From Paracoccus xiamenensis (GTDB lineage Bacteria > Pseudomonadota > Alphaproteobacteria > Rhodobacterales > Rhodobacteraceae), in the NCBI RefSeq assembly GCF_011308835.1, contig NZ_JAAOHY010000010.1, positions 42,265 to 106,264 of the forward strand: a stretch of DNA of 64,000 nt. The letters run 5' to 3'. Shown here piece after piece: positions 1-9,369 of this stretch. The position numbers were made by a program, and so were the translations under genes. The notes under the pieces are model-generated. The model did no database searches and was not told where the DNA came from. It worked only from the letters and a program-made list of their open reading frames with translations. Position 1 is the stretch's first letter. The number at the start of each line of letters is the position of its first letter.

Positions 1-1
1 C

Positions 2-391
2 CAGGCGGTCGCGCCGCTGCAATTGCAGGTGCAGGGCCGCGAGGTCGAGATTCCGGCCCATGCCGGTCGTCTGGGCCGGGCTGGTTTCTGGGATCTGTGC
101 GGCAGGCCATTGGGACCGGCCGATTATCTGGCAGTGGCCCAGGCGCTGGATGTGCTGGTGATTGACGATATTCCGCTGCTGTCATCGTCGAATTTCAACG
201 AGGCCAAGCGCTTCGTCACCTTGATTGATGCGCTATACGAGGCGAAGGTCCGCGTCATCGCCTCGGCCGCTGCCGAACCAGAGCGGCTTTACGTCGAAGG
301 CGAGGGCAGCTTCGAATTCGAGCGCACCGCCTCGCGCCTGCGCGAGATGCAGGATGCAACATGGGGCGCCGAAGGGGCCGCGCCGGCCTAG
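2..391 (+). CDS. zapE: ZapE/AFG1-family P-loop ATPase, C-terminal part (5' end outside window)
   Basis: The reading frame is open from the first bases of the window, so this is the last ~129 residues of a longer protein. It has the AFG1-like pattern: a Walker-B-like stretch (LDVLVIDDIP), then NEAKRFVTLIDALYE and a closing FERTASRLREM segment seen at the end of ZapE/AFG1 ATPases. ZapE is known as a Z-ring-associated ATPase in proteobacteria and AFG1 as its mitochondrial relative. The Walker A half lies off the window. Its stop overlaps the end of the convergent folC by four bases. The family is clear; the exact cellular role here is inferred. Confidence 0.85.
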   Translation, partial: QAVAPLQLQVQGREVEIPAHAGRLGRAGFWDLCGRPLGPADYLAVAQALDVLVIDDIPLLSSSNFNEAKRFVTLIDALYEAKVRVIASAAAEPERLYVEGEGSFEFERTASRLREMQDATWGAEGAAPA

Positions 392-1662
392 CCGTTTTCG
401 CGCAGCACCATCCCCGCCAGATACAGCGACCCGCAGATCAACAGCCGCGCGCCCGGATGGGCGGCGGCCAGATCCGCCACCGCGCTGCCCGGATCGGGGG
501 CGGTGGTCGCGGCCAGGCCGACCGACAGGGCGCTGTCGCGGGTGGCCTCGGCGGGCAGGGTGTTGGCCTCGCCGGGGATCGACACGGCGGTCAGGCTTTG
601 CGCCTGCCGGGCAAGGGGACGCAGGTAACCGGCGACATCCTTGGTGTTCAGCATCCCGCAGATCAGATGTGTGGGCTTTCGCGCCATGCCGGCCAGCGTC
701 GCGGCCACGGCTTCTCCACCCGCGGGGTTGTGGCCACCGTCCAGCCACAGCTCGCAACCATGGGCGGCGGCGATGTCGACCAGCGGCCCATGCTTCAGCC
801 GCTGCATCCGGGCCGGCCATTCGGCGCGGGTGACGGCGGCCTGCGCCTCGGTCGCGCCGAAGCCGAGCGCGCGCAGGGCGGCGATGGCGGTGCCCGCATT
901 GTCGATCTGATGCGGGCCGGGCAGGTTCGGGCGGGGCAGGTCGATCAGCCCGTGATCGTCCTGAAAGATCATCCCGTCCGCTTCCGGCGCGACCTGCCAC
1001 TGCTGACCATAGGCGATGATCGGCGCACCAAGGCGCGCGGCGCGATCCTCGATCACCGCCAGCGCCTCGTCTTGCTGCCGGGCGATGACGACCGGCACCC
1101 GGCGCTTGAGGATGCCGGCTTTCTCGCCGGCGATTTCGGGCAGAGTCTCGCCCAGATATTGGGTGTGGTCGACGCTGACCGGGGTGATGATGGTCAGGGC
1201 CGGCTGTGCAACGACATTGGTCGCGTCCAGACGCCCGCCAAGGCCGACTTCCAGCAGCGTGTAATCGGCAGGCGTACGGGCAAAGGCCAGAAAGGCGGCG
1301 GCGGTGGTCAGTTCGAAAAAGGTGATCGGGCGGTTGGCGTTGACGTCTTCGATCTCGGTCAGGATGGACGACAATTCGGGTTCCGGGATCAGGTCGCCCG
1401 CCAGCCGGATGCGTTCATGGAACCGCGCCAGATGCGGTGAGGTATAGGCGTGGACGCGCTTGCCCGCGGCCTCCAACCCGGCGCGGATCATCGCCTGGGT
1501 CGAGCCCTTGCCGTTGGTGCCGGCGATATGGATCACCGACGGCAGCCGGTCCTGCGGATTGCCCAGATCGTCCAGCAGCCGCAGCATCCGGTCCAGCGAC
1601 AGGTCGATGATCTTCGGGTGCAGCCCCATCACCCGCTGCAGGATAGCGTCCGAATCGTCCAT
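388..1662 (-). CDS. folC: Bifunctional folylpolyglutamate synthase / dihydrofolate synthase
   Basis: A cytoplasmic Mur-ligase-fold enzyme that adds glutamate to dihydropteroate (making dihydrofolate) and to folates, using ATP. The 424-residue length is normal for FolC. The ATP-binding loop HIAGTNGKGST is at residues 45-55, the central domain carries the LEVGLGGRLDATN motif typical of FolC, and the C-terminal domain has LWLDGGHNPAG. It follows accD by only 17 bases on the same strand, so the two are probably co-transcribed, the common accD-folC arrangement in alphaproteobacteria. The start is ATG; no reason was seen to prefer another. Confidence 0.95.
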   Translation of the reverse strand: MDDSDAILQRVMGLHPKIIDLSLDRMLRLLDDLGNPQDRLPSVIHIAGTNGKGSTQAMIRAGLEAAGKRVHAYTSPHLARFHERIRLAGDLIPEPELSSILTEIEDVNANRPITFFELTTAAAFLAFARTPADYTLLEVGLGGRLDATNVVAQPALTIITPVSVDHTQYLGETLPEIAGEKAGILKRRVPVVIARQQDEALAVIEDRAARLGAPIIAYGQQWQVAPEADGMIFQDDHGLIDLPRPNLPGPHQIDNAGTAIAALRALGFGATEAQAAVTRAEWPARMQRLKHGPLVDIAAAHGCELWLDGGHNPAGGEAVAATLAGMARKPTHLICGMLNTKDVAGYLRPLARQAQSLTAVSIPGEANTLPAEATRDSALSVGLAATTAPDPGSAVADLAAAHPGARLLICGSLYLAGMVLRENG

Positions 1663-1679
1663 GCCGAAGCGCTTGGCCC

Positions 1680-2600
1680 TCAGGCTTTGCTGGTTTCGGA
1701 GGCGGGAAGGGCAGGCGTCGCCGGTGCCGCGAGTTCACCCTTTACGGCGGGGGGCTGGCCCATCATCATGCGAATGATGGTGATCAGCTCGTCGCGCAAC
1801 TCGCCGCGCTTGGTCACCCGGTCGAGCATGCCGTGATCCAGCAGGTATTCGGCGCGCTGGAAACCCTCTGGCAGCTTTTCGCGGATCGTCTGTTCGATCA
1901 CGCGCGGGCCGGCAAAGCAGATCAGCGCATTGGGCTCGGCAATCTGGACATCGCCCAGCATCGCGTAAGACGCCGTGACGCCGCCAGTGGTCGGATGGGT
2001 CAGCACGACGATGTAGGGGAGGCCGGCTTCCTTCAGCATCTGAACCGCAACAGTTGTGCGCGGCATCTGCATCAGCGACAGGATGCCTTCCTGCATCCGC
2101 GCCCCGCCCGCCGCCGAAAACAGCACCAGCGGGCGCTTCAGCTCGACCGCACGCTGCGCGGCGGCGATGATGGCATTGCCCACATACATCCCCATGGATC
2201 CGGCCATGAAGCTGAAATCCTGCGCGGCGGCGACGATGGGCGTGCGGCCCATCTCGCCTTCGGCGACCAGCATCGCCTCTTTCTCGGCGGTGGATTTCTG
2301 CGCCGCTTTCAGCCGTTCGGGATATTTCTTCTGGTCGCGGAACTGCAGCGGATCGACGATCGGCTCGGGCACCGATACTTCCTTGAAGATGCCGTTGTCG
2401 AACAGGGCGGCGAAACGCTCTCGCGGGGTGATCGGCAGGTGATGGCCGCAATTGGTGCAGACCTGCAGGTTTTCAGCAAGTTCGCGGTGGAACAGCATGG
2501 TCCCGCATTCGGGGCATTTGGTCCACAGGTTTTCCGGCACATCGCGCCGTGAAAACAGCGAGTTGATGCGAGGGCGGACGTAATTCGTGATCCAGTTCAT
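1680..2600 (-). CDS. accD: Acetyl-CoA carboxylase carboxyltransferase subunit beta
   Basis: The beta half of the carboxyltransferase that moves carboxyl from biotin to acetyl-CoA, making malonyl-CoA for fatty acid synthesis, together with AccA. At 306 residues it begins [10 protein letters not shown], has the N-terminal four-cysteine zinc finger (C29, C32, C48, C51), and then the crotonase-like core with GGARMQEG and [14 protein letters not shown]. The frame stays open for another 62 codons upstream, but this ATG fits the family N-terminus and has an AGGAG ribosome site nine bases before it, so the shorter start was chosen. It leads the accD-folC operon. Confidence 0.96.
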   Translation of the reverse strand: MNWITNYVRPRINSLFSRRDVPENLWTKCPECGTMLFHRELAENLQVCTNCGHHLPITPRERFAALFDNGIFKEVSVPEPIVDPLQFRDQKKYPERLKAAQKSTAEKEAMLVAEGEMGRTPIVAAAQDFSFMAGSMGMYVGNAIIAAAQRAVELKRPLVLFSAAGGARMQEGILSLMQMPRTTVAVQMLKEAGLPYIVVLTHPTTGGVTASYAMLGDVQIAEPNALICFAGPRVIEQTIREKLPEGFQRAEYLLDHGMLDRVTKRGELRDELITIIRMMMGQPPAVKGELAAPATPALPASETSKA

Positions 2601-2632
2601 CTGCGGCGGCTCCTGACCGGGGGGCGTGGGGA

Positions 2633-2661
2633 CAGATAGGCCGGCTGGCGCCGAATTGCAA
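2633..2661 (-). promoter_or_regulatory. Candidate sigma70-type promoter for accD-folC
   Basis: Read on the minus strand, a TTGCAA -35 element is followed by a 17-base spacer and a TATCTG -10 element, ending 32 bases before the accD start codon. Spacing is ideal and the hexamers match consensus at four and three positions. It was called by eye only. Confidence 0.45.
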
Positions 2662-2698
2662 TTGCGGCGGGCGCGCTGCCGGGGTTTCATGTGCAACC

Positions 2699-4132
2699 AT
2701 GTGGATGACCTTCCTGATAAGCCTGAACTATCTGGCCGCCGCCTTCGTCGTGCTGCGTGTATTGACGCGTTCGCGGATGGAGCCATCCGTCCGGCTGGCC
2801 TGGATCATGGTGATCGAGGTCCTGCCGGTGGTGGGCATCATCGCCTATTTCCTGTTCGGCGAGGTGCGCATCGCCCGTGCAGAGCGCCAGAAGGCCGCCG
2901 ATATCCGCGCCCGGCTGAGCGGGATGTGGACGCCTAGCCCCGAGGCAGTGGCAGATCCGCCCGAATGGCTCGCCGGAATCGCCGCGACGGCGCATTCCGT
3001 GGGCGGGATGGTACCGGTGGCCGGCAACCGGTTGTCGCTGATGTCGGAAAATGACGATGGTTTCGATCCGATGATCGAGGCCATCGACGCGGCGCAGGAC
3101 CATGTTCATGTGCTTTTCTATATCTGGCTGGACGATGTTGCGGGGCGACGCGTTGCGTCGGCACTTGTCGCGGCGGCGCAACGCGGGGTTGCCTGCCGGG
3201 TTGTGGTCGACGCGGTGGGTTCGCGCCGGTTCATCCGTTCCGCGGCGTGGCGGCAGATGGAGGCGGCCGGGGTCGAACTGGCCGAGGCGATGCCCACCGG
3301 GTTCTCGCTGCTGCTCAGCGCGCTGACGCGCCGGCTGGACCTGCGAAATCACCGCAAGATCGTGCTGGTCGACAACCGCATCGGCTTTACCGGCAGCCGT
3401 AACGCCGCCGACATGGCTTTTGCGATCAAGCGCCGATTTGCGCCATGGATCGACGTCTGGTTCGCGGTCGAAGGCCCGGTGCTGCGGCAGATGCAGGGCG
3501 TCTTTCTGGCCGATTGGATGAGCTATACCGGCCAGGACCTGGGCGAGCGTGTGCTGGTTGCGGTGCCGGCAGCGACCCGTCCGGGGGTGATCGGGCAAGT
3601 GGTGGCGACCGGGCCTGACCGGCGGGCGGGCAGCGTTTCGGATTGCATCATCGCCATGCTGGCTGCCGCACGCCGAAAGGTCATCATTACCACGCCCTAT
3701 TATGTCCCCAGCACCGCGCTTGATATGGCGATCCAGGCCTGTGCGCGGCGCGGGGTCGAGGTCACGCTGATCCTGCCGGCGCGCAATGATTCGCTGTTTG
3801 TCAGTGCGACCTCGGAAGGGTTTTACCAAGGCCTGCTGCGCGCCGGGGTCCGCGTCATGCTGTTCAAGCCCGGGCTGCTGCATGCCAAGCTGGGTAGCGT
3901 TGACGGCCGGGTGGCCATGCTGGGCAGCGGCAACCTCGACCGGCGCAGCTTCGAGCTGAACTACGAAATGAACCTGATCGTTGTTGGTGAAGACATTACC
4001 GCCGAAATCGACGCCCGCCAGCAAAGCTATGTCGACCGGTCCCGGCAGTTGCTGCTGGAGGAGGTCGAAGCATGGCCCAGCTGGCGGCGTATTCGTAACA
4101 ACATGCTGGCGTTGGCGACCCCGCTGCTCTGA
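2699..4132 (+). CDS. cls: Cardiolipin synthase (phospholipase D superfamily)
   Basis: An inner-membrane enzyme that condenses phosphatidylglycerol into cardiolipin. The 477 residues start with two hydrophobic segments (about residues 2-20 and 33-52, a PLDc_N-type anchor). Two phospholipase D active-site motifs follow: HRK at 218-220 with D225, and HAK at 395-397 with D402, each followed by a G-S-x-N segment. Length and order match bacterial ClsA-type synthases. It is transcribed away from accD, with 98 bases between the two starts. ClsA and ClsB types cannot be separated with certainty, but the N-terminal membrane anchor favours ClsA. Confidence 0.93.
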   Translation: MWMTFLISLNYLAAAFVVLRVLTRSRMEPSVRLAWIMVIEVLPVVGIIAYFLFGEVRIARAERQKAADIRARLSGMWTPSPEAVADPPEWLAGIAATAHSVGGMVPVAGNRLSLMSENDDGFDPMIEAIDAAQDHVHVLFYIWLDDVAGRRVASALVAAAQRGVACRVVVDAVGSRRFIRSAAWRQMEAAGVELAEAMPTGFSLLLSALTRRLDLRNHRKIVLVDNRIGFTGSRNAADMAFAIKRRFAPWIDVWFAVEGPVLRQMQGVFLADWMSYTGQDLGERVLVAVPAATRPGVIGQVVATGPDRRAGSVSDCIIAMLAAARRKVIITTPYYVPSTALDMAIQACARRGVEVTLILPARNDSLFVSATSEGFYQGLLRAGVRVMLFKPGLLHAKLGSVDGRVAMLGSGNLDRRSFELNYEMNLIVVGEDITAEIDARQQSYVDRSRQLLLEEVEAWPSWRRIRNNMLALATPLL

Positions 4133-4202
4133 CGCCGCGCACCTCGCCGCCGCCGCTGTCCGGTTTTGCCCCAACGCAGTCCCGCGATGGCCGCGGGGCT
4201 GC

Positions 4203-4233
4203 GCATCCCCAGCGAATCGCCCGGGGTGCTTTT
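4203..4233 (+). terminator. Probable Rho-independent terminator after cls
   Basis: GCATCCCC pairs with GGGGTGC (one bulged T) around a 12-base loop and is followed by TTTT. A second GC-rich hairpin (AGTCCCGCG with CGCGGGGCT) lies just before it. It sits between cls and the convergent CAP-domain gene. Confidence 0.5.
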
Positions 4234-4250
4234 ACGCAAGCATGCGCGTG

Positions 4251-4844
4251 TCAGCCGCGCGGCTTGCCATAGATGGCAGCCCAGAACGTCGTCTTGCCAT
4301 CGGCTGCAACCGCCTGACCGATCCCGAAATCCTGCGTGCCGGAAATGACGATGTTGGACAGGTGGTCTGGCGAACTGGACCATTCCGCCAGCACCCGCGA
4401 AAGGTCGAAGCGGCCTGCCGCGATGTTTTCTGCCGTCAGCCGCGGCGCATAGCCTTGCACCTTGGCGCGTGCCATCGGGCCGGTGGTCTTGGTGCCGGCA
4501 TGGGTCATGGCCCCACGCTTGGCCATTTCGCAGGCATGCGCTTCGGCAGCGCGCTGCAGCCGGGCGTTGGTGCGCAGCGGCGCCAGACCGCGCGCGGCAC
4601 GGGCGCGGTTCGTTGCGGCCAATGCGGCCGCGGCTGCAGCGGGACTGGTCGGCACGCAACGCGCCTGACCCGCAGCAGCAACCAGGATTTCACCATGCCC
4701 ATCGGTTCGCATGACGCCCTTGGGCAGGCGCGGTGACAGGGTCGAGGCGCGTGCAGTGATGGTGGGCGGTTCGGCCGGGGGCGCGGCGCAAGCTGCCAGC
4801 AGCAGGGCAACCATGGGTAGTAGAAAATAGCGAAAGACGTTCAT
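4251..4844 (-). CDS. CAP-domain (SCP/PR1-like) lipoprotein
   Basis: A 197-residue predicted lipoprotein. A signal peptide ends in the lipobox LLAAC (Cys19), so the mature protein is probably tethered to a membrane facing the periplasm. The rest matches the bacterial CAP fold: NRARAARGLAPL, then AAEAHACEMAKRG, a histidine in MTHAG, ENIAAG and WSSSPDHLSNI, the usual order of CAP motifs. Bacterial CAP proteins are secreted, and their biochemical role is mostly unknown. It is convergent with cls and divergent from the DUF6478 gene; no functional partner is visible. Confidence 0.85.
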   Translation of the reverse strand: MNVFRYFLLPMVALLLAACAAPPAEPPTITARASTLSPRLPKGVMRTDGHGEILVAAAGQARCVPTSPAAAAAALAATNRARAARGLAPLRTNARLQRAAEAHACEMAKRGAMTHAGTKTTGPMARAKVQGYAPRLTAENIAAGRFDLSRVLAEWSSSPDHLSNIVISGTQDFGIGQAVAADGKTTFWAAIYGKPRG

Positions 4845-4962
4845 TTCAAAATTTCGTGCTACGGTTGATTCGGATCGGACGCCCCGCTTGATAACCCGCG
4901 CACTCCTAATGTCGAGTTAATGTCTCATCAGCGGGCACTTGCCCCAGCGTCCCGGCTTGATT

Positions 4963-5790
4963 ATGCCGAAAGGGACTGAAATTGCCTCGGAACGTTGGCG
5001 GAAAATGGCCCCTCGCCTCAGAAGTTGGATTGACCGCCTCCAGCGGCAGCGCGTTCAGGCGCAATGGGCCCGGTTGAGCGAGGGCACCGCCGGGCTGCGC
5101 ACCGGCCGAATCAGCTATTTACGCGACGAGGCGGCGATTCTTCGGCGCACTCTTGACCGGTTCCTTCGGCAATCCGACCAGCGGCTGGCGGTTTCGCGGG
5201 CCGATCTGAAGGATGTGGTGCTGCCGGGGGGGACCGATTGGCGCTGGCGGCCGGAGTTTCTGTCCGTGCCAGCGCGGCCCTCGGGGGTTGCGGCCCCGGA
5301 GAATGCTGCGCGGCTGGGCGAAAGCGTTGCAATCTGGCACGACTGCGCGCATCGCGCGCTGATGCTGCGGCAGGTGCCCAACGCGCGGGCGACGGATCTG
5401 GCGGCTTTTGGCCTGCGGGTCGAGGTGATGGGATTTTCCGGCAGCTTCCTGTCACTGTCCATCGACCTGCCACCTGCGGCGCTGCAGGGGCTGACGCGCG
5501 ACTATATCATCCGGCTGGAAACCACGACCGAGTCTGAGAGCGCTCAGGAGATCTATTTCAGGCTGAACATCGGCAACGGCCCGAACACCGAAGAATTGCT
5601 GCGTCATTTGGGCGGGACACAGGCGGGGCAGGTCAATCAAACGGTGACCGAGTTCGACCTCGCTTCGACGCAGATGAACGAAAAGCGGCTGGACAAGATC
5701 TGGCTGGACGTCATCTTCGAGAAGCCGCAGATGAACTCCGTCACCATTCGCGAAATGATCCTGTCGCGCCATCTGCGCGCGCATGTTTAG
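4963..5790 (+). CDS. DUF6478-like family-restricted protein, function unknown
   Basis: A 275-residue soluble protein of a type I recognise only from Rhodobacteraceae-like genomes. The N-terminal third is rich in Arg and Leu and probably helical; a central part has WHDCAHRALMLRQ; the second half looks like beta structure and ends near the C-terminus with IWLDVIFEKPQMN. No catalytic motif, signal peptide or membrane segment was seen. Start: this ATG was preferred over an in-frame TTG 24 bases upstream; neither has a strong ribosome site. The next gene starts nine bases after its stop on the same strand, so the two probably form an operon. Confidence 0.75.
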   Translation: MPKGTEIASERWRKMAPRLRSWIDRLQRQRVQAQWARLSEGTAGLRTGRISYLRDEAAILRRTLDRFLRQSDQRLAVSRADLKDVVLPGGTDWRWRPEFLSVPARPSGVAAPENAARLGESVAIWHDCAHRALMLRQVPNARATDLAAFGLRVEVMGFSGSFLSLSIDLPPAALQGLTRDYIIRLETTTESESAQEIYFRLNIGNGPNTEELLRHLGGTQAGQVNQTVTEFDLASTQMNEKRLDKIWLDVIFEKPQMNSVTIREMILSRHLRAHV

Positions 5791-5799
5791 GGGCGGTTC

Positions 5800-6177
5800 A
5801 TGTCCGATTTCGAATCTTTTGGCCTGAAGGCGGGCGTCTGGGCCGGTCTGCTGCGGCGTCCGACCGCGCCCAAACGGGTGCTGCTGGTCCATCTGGCTGC
5901 TCCCGTCGCCGAGGCGAAGATCCGCGCCGATCAGCCGGGGACGTGGCGCATCGAGGTGGCCCTGCCTGCCGACTGCCTGGCTGACGGGGTGCAGAGCTTT
6001 GCCCTGCTTGCCGATGAGGGCGAGGGTGACGCACCCTTGCCGGGGGCCGAGCGGCTGGCGACGCTGTCGCTGGTGGCCGGCACGCCGCTGGATATGGACC
6101 TGCGCGCCGAGATCGACCTGATCCGCGCCGAGCTGGACCTGTTGAAGCACGAATTTCGCCGCATCGCGACCGAGTAG
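5800..6177 (+). CDS. Small conserved hypothetical protein
   Basis: A 125-residue protein of unknown function. Residues ~25-90 look like a small beta domain (RVLLVHLAAP, TWRIEVALPADCLADGVQSFALL). The C-terminal ~30 residues (AEIDLIRAELDLLKHEFRRIA) have heptad spacing and probably form a short coiled coil, which suggests it works as an oligomer or with a partner. It lies nine bases after the DUF6478 gene and is probably translated from the same mRNA, so the two may act together; that is inference from context only. Confidence 0.7.
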   Translation: MSDFESFGLKAGVWAGLLRRPTAPKRVLLVHLAAPVAEAKIRADQPGTWRIEVALPADCLADGVQSFALLADEGEGDAPLPGAERLATLSLVAGTPLDMDLRAEIDLIRAELDLLKHEFRRIATE

Positions 6178-6195
6178 CGCGCCGCAGCGGCAATT

Positions 6196-6912
6196 TCAGC
6201 GTCGGTAATAGCAGTAGCCGCCGATCTCAATGAAGCCGAGGCCGCGATACAGCGCCTGTGCGGGGGCGTTTTCGGCGGTGACCGCCAGTTGCATCGTCGC
6301 CGCCCCTTGCGATTCGGCCCAGAAGGCGGCCTCGCGGATCATCCAGCCGGCGAGGCCGCGGCGACGCATGGCGGGGATGATTTCCAGCGCGTGCAGCACC
6401 GCAACCGGGCCATCCACGGCAACGAATGCCATACCTGCGGCGCGGTCCTCGGCCCGGCCAAGAATTGCCGCCTTCGGCAACGACACCCGGTCCATCACCG
6501 CCTGACGGCCCGCGTCTATGCCCGTTTCCGTCCAGAGGTTCCGCTGTATCGCCAGTGGTGGCCAGACCGCGAATGCGGTCACGCGGGGGACGGGAATGTC
6601 GGTCAGATTCAACAGGGGCGCCGCCAGCAGCCGCGTCGGCTTTTGCGCCTGCCAACCGCGCGCCAACAAGGCAGCGGCCAAGGGATCGCCGTCGGCAACG
6701 CGAAACAGCGGCGGCTGATTCCAATTGGTCTGTATCGCGGTGGCCTGGTCCAGATCGCCCTCGGTCCAGTCCGAGCCGATGGGCCGCGCCGAGTTGACAC
6801 GGTCGCCCCCGCCCGGCGCGCGCCCGATGCGGATCGCCCCGGCCGAGGCGTACTCCGCCGCCGGCCAGCTGGCCTCGAACGCGGCGTCCAGCATGGCCGG
6901 GGATGGGGTCAT
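6196..6912 (-). CDS. GNAT-family N-acetyltransferase
   Basis: A 238-residue protein whose C-terminal ~120 residues have the GNAT fold. RRRGLAG at about residue 185 gives the acetyl-CoA pyrophosphate-binding Q/R-x-x-G-x-G/A loop, followed by AENAPAQALYRGLGF, the usual motif B tail. The N-terminal half is more divergent and may be a degenerate second GNAT domain or a substrate-recognition part. Substrate unknown. Its start overlaps the stop of the upstream CinA-type gene by four bases (ATGA), so they are translationally coupled. Confidence 0.88.
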   Translation of the reverse strand: MTPSPAMLDAAFEASWPAAEYASAGAIRIGRAPGGGDRVNSARPIGSDWTEGDLDQATAIQTNWNQPPLFRVADGDPLAAALLARGWQAQKPTRLLAAPLLNLTDIPVPRVTAFAVWPPLAIQRNLWTETGIDAGRQAVMDRVSLPKAAILGRAEDRAAGMAFVAVDGPVAVLHALEIIPAMRRRGLAGWMIREAAFWAESQGAATMQLAVTAENAPAQALYRGLGFIEIGGYCYYRR

Positions 6913-7649
6913 GCGCCGATCCGTTGTTTCAGGTCGGCCATCGCCGCCGAAACGCGGCTTTGGTCAAGCCCGCGCACCACCAGAACGGTGCCGTAAGTGC
7001 CATCGCGGTGCCAGGGATAGGAACCGAGCGAGAGGTCGGCATATGCCTCGGCCACGGCCTTGAGTTCATCGGCAACGTCGGATTCGCCGCGATGGACATC
7101 CAGCGATTCGCTGACCGGCGGGCGGCCGGTGGGCAGGCCGGGCAGGATGGCGTCGACCATGGCGCGGAAAACTTCAGGCACGCCGGCCATGACATAGGTA
7201 TTGCCAAGATGGAAACCCGGCGCGGCGCTATAGCTGTTCGCGATCAGTTCGGCCCCCAACGGAATCCGGGCCATGCGCAGCCGGTTGCCTGTGACGGGGA
7301 CGCCGCGCGCTTCCCAGCGGGCGCGCATGACGGCAAGGGCCTCGTCGTTCATCTCGATGCCGGTGCTGAAGGCCTCGGCCACGGCGTCGGCGGTCACGTC
7401 GTCATGGGTGGGTCCGATCCCGCCCGAGGTGAACAACAGGTCGTAGCGCCCGCCAAGCGTGCTATCCAGTGCCCGGATTGCCTCGACGATCAGGTCCTGT
7501 TCATCCGCAACGACACGGATTTCCTTCAGGTCAATGCCAACCGCCGACAGCACCCCGGCCAGATGATGGGCATTGCCCTCGCGGGTCCGGCCCGACAGGA
7601 TTTCGTCGCCGATGACGAGGATGGCGGCGGTCTTGTTATTCGATTGCAT
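6909..7649 (-). CDS. CinA/MoaB-type molybdopterin-binding domain protein
   Basis: A 246-residue protein of the competence/damage-inducible CinA N-terminal family. It shows AAILVIGDEILSGRT near the N-terminus and FTSGGIGPTHDDVT at about residue 83, the two hallmark motifs of the MoaB/MogA-like fold. It lacks the C-terminal nicotinamide-mononucleotide deamidase domain of full CinA, so it is the short stand-alone form. In related short proteins the role is unclear; pyrophosphatase activity or pterin binding has been suggested for the fold. It is coupled to the acetyltransferase and divergent from map. Confidence 0.88.
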   Translation of the reverse strand: MQSNNKTAAILVIGDEILSGRTREGNAHHLAGVLSAVGIDLKEIRVVADEQDLIVEAIRALDSTLGGRYDLLFTSGGIGPTHDDVTADAVAEAFSTGIEMNDEALAVMRARWEARGVPVTGNRLRMARIPLGAELIANSYSAAPGFHLGNTYVMAGVPEVFRAMVDAILPGLPTGRPPVSESLDVHRGESDVADELKAVAEAYADLSLGSYPWHRDGTYGTVLVVRGLDQSRVSAAMADLKQRIGA

Positions 7650-7744
7650 GGAAGCCTCCGTTGCGCGGGCAAAGCTTACGCGGGCGGCGGGGGTGGAACA
7701 AGCGGGCGGGCATGGTTATGTCTCGGGCAACGAAAGGTTCAGCC

Positions 7745-8548
7745 ATGAATGACGGTTCTCTGACGCGGGAAGGTATCCGCATCCACCAGCCCGGCGATTT
7801 TGCGGGCATGCACAAGGCCGGCGCGCTGGCAGCACAGATCCTCGATGAGGTCGGCGCGTTGGTCCAGCCGGGCGCGACCACTGGCGCCATCGACGACTTC
7901 ATCCGCAATCGGGTCGAAGAAGCCGGCGCGACCTCGGCCACCATCGGCTATCGCGGCTATCAGCATGCCAGCTGTATCAGCGTGAATCACGTCGTCTGTC
8001 ACGGCATCCCGGGCGAGAAGGTGCTGAAGGATGGCGATATCCTGAATGTCGACGTCACCGTAATCGTTGATGGTTGGTATGGCGACAGCTCGCGCATGTA
8101 TGTGGCGGGGACGCCTTCGGTGAAGGCACGCCGGCTAATCCAGGTCACCCATGACGCGTTGATGAAGGGGATCGAGGCCGTGCGCCCCGGCGCCACTTTC
8201 GGCGATATCGGCTGGGCGATTCAGGAATATGCCGAGGGTCAGCGGATGTCCGTGGTGCGCGATTTCTGTGGCCACGGGCTGGGCCGGGTCTTCCATGCGC
8301 CGCCGAATGTGCTGCATTTCGGCCGCCCCGGCAAAGGCCCGGTGATCGAGGAAGGCATGTTCTTCACCATCGAGCCGATGATCAATCTGGGCCGTCCGGA
8401 AACAAAGACGCTGGCCGATGACTGGACGGCGGTGACTCGCGACAAATCGCTGTCGGCGCAGTTCGAACATTCCATCGGCGTGACCGCGTCCGGGGCAGAG
8501 ATCTTCACGCTGTCGCCCACGAACAAGTTCTACCCGGAACTGGGTTGA
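7745..8548 (+). CDS. map: Type I methionine aminopeptidase
   Basis: A cytoplasmic enzyme that removes the initiator methionine from new proteins. The 267-residue protein has the pita-bread metal site in order: DVTVIVDGWYGD (two Asp ligands), CGHGLG (His), IEPM (Glu) and QFEHSIG (Glu). The frame is open further upstream, but this ATG follows GAAAGG at a normal distance and gives the family N-terminus (REGIRIHQPGDFAGMHKAG), so it was chosen. Its stop overlaps the start of the next gene (TTGA), which suggests coupled translation. Confidence 0.95.
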   Translation: MNDGSLTREGIRIHQPGDFAGMHKAGALAAQILDEVGALVQPGATTGAIDDFIRNRVEEAGATSATIGYRGYQHASCISVNHVVCHGIPGEKVLKDGDILNVDVTVIVDGWYGDSSRMYVAGTPSVKARRLIQVTHDALMKGIEAVRPGATFGDIGWAIQEYAEGQRMSVVRDFCGHGLGRVFHAPPNVLHFGRPGKGPVIEEGMFFTIEPMINLGRPETKTLADDWTAVTRDKSLSAQFEHSIGVTASGAEIFTLSPTNKFYPELG

Positions 8549-9369
8549 GCCTGTTTCTCGGCCTTGACGGGGGCGGGACGGGCTGCCGCGCGATCCTGAC
8601 CGATGCCGAGGGCCGCGTGATGGGCCGGGCCGAGGGTGGCCCCGCGAATGTCATGTCCGACCCCGAAGGCGCGGTTTCGCAGGTGACCGCCTGCGCATTG
8701 GCGGCGCTGGCGGGACATGATCCCGCGCAGGTGACGGCGGTCTTGGGACTGGCGGGTGTGAATACCTCGGGCGCGGCGGAATGGCTGCCGCAGCGCCTGC
8801 CTTTCGGGCGGGTGCGGGTGGTGCAGGATGCTGTCACTGCTGCGGCTGGCGCGTTGGGTGCGCAGGACGGCATCGTTGCCGCGATGGGGACCGGCTCGGT
8901 CTTCATCCGCCAAACGGCGGGCGAGGTGGTGACCATTGGCGGCTGGGGTCCGATTCTGGGCGATGAGGGCTCGGGGAACTGGCTTGGCCGCCGCTTTCTG
9001 GCGCATGTTCTGCGGGCCTCGGACGGGCTGGCTGCGGAAACGCCGCTGACCCACGCCACCATCGCCCGGCATGGCGGACGAAGCGGGATCGTGAGTTTTG
9101 CGCGCTCTGCCGCAGCTGCCGATTTCGCGGCCGAGGCGCGGCAAATCCAATCCGATCCGCAGGATCCCGCCGCTCAGCATCTGCTGGCCGAGGCGGCGCA
9201 GGCCGTCGCGCAGTCAATTGCGGCGCTGCAACCTCGGACGCCGCTACCAGTGGTCTTTACCGGCGGTCTCGGGCCGGTTTACTCGGGCCTGCTGCGCGAC
9301 CGTTGGGAGCTGCGCGAGCCGCTTGGTACGCCTCTTGATGGCGCGCTGCGTCTGGCGCGCGAAGTTTGA
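8545..9369 (+). CDS. BadF/BadG/BcrA/BcrD-type ATPase, N-acetylglucosamine-kinase-like
   Basis: A 274-residue member of the ASKHA sugar-kinase fold. The phosphate loop FLGLDGGGTGCRAILTD is at the N-terminus, MGTGSVF in the middle and GWGPILGDEGSGNWLGRR after it, which matches the GlcNAc/glucosamine kinase branch of the BadF family. It may phosphorylate amino sugars recycled from the cell wall; the substrate is inferred. It begins with a TTG that overlaps the TGA of map, so it probably depends on map translation. A hairpin lies 120 bases after its stop. Confidence 0.85.
   Translation: MSLFLGLDGGGTGCRAILTDAEGRVMGRAEGGPANVMSDPEGAVSQVTACALAALAGHDPAQVTAVLGLAGVNTSGAAEWLPQRLPFGRVRVVQDAVTAAAGALGAQDGIVAAMGTGSVFIRQTAGEVVTIGGWGPILGDEGSGNWLGRRFLAHVLRASDGLAAETPLTHATIARHGGRSGIVSFARSAAAADFAAEARQIQSDPQDPAAQHLLAEAAQAVAQSIAALQPRTPLPVVFTGGLGPVYSGLLRDRWELREPLGTPLDGALRLAREV

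Noticed and set aside
2687..4174. A 495-codon open frame antisense to cls
   Set aside because: His/Gln/Asp/Arg-rich shadow frame; both phospholipase D motifs lie on the sense strand.
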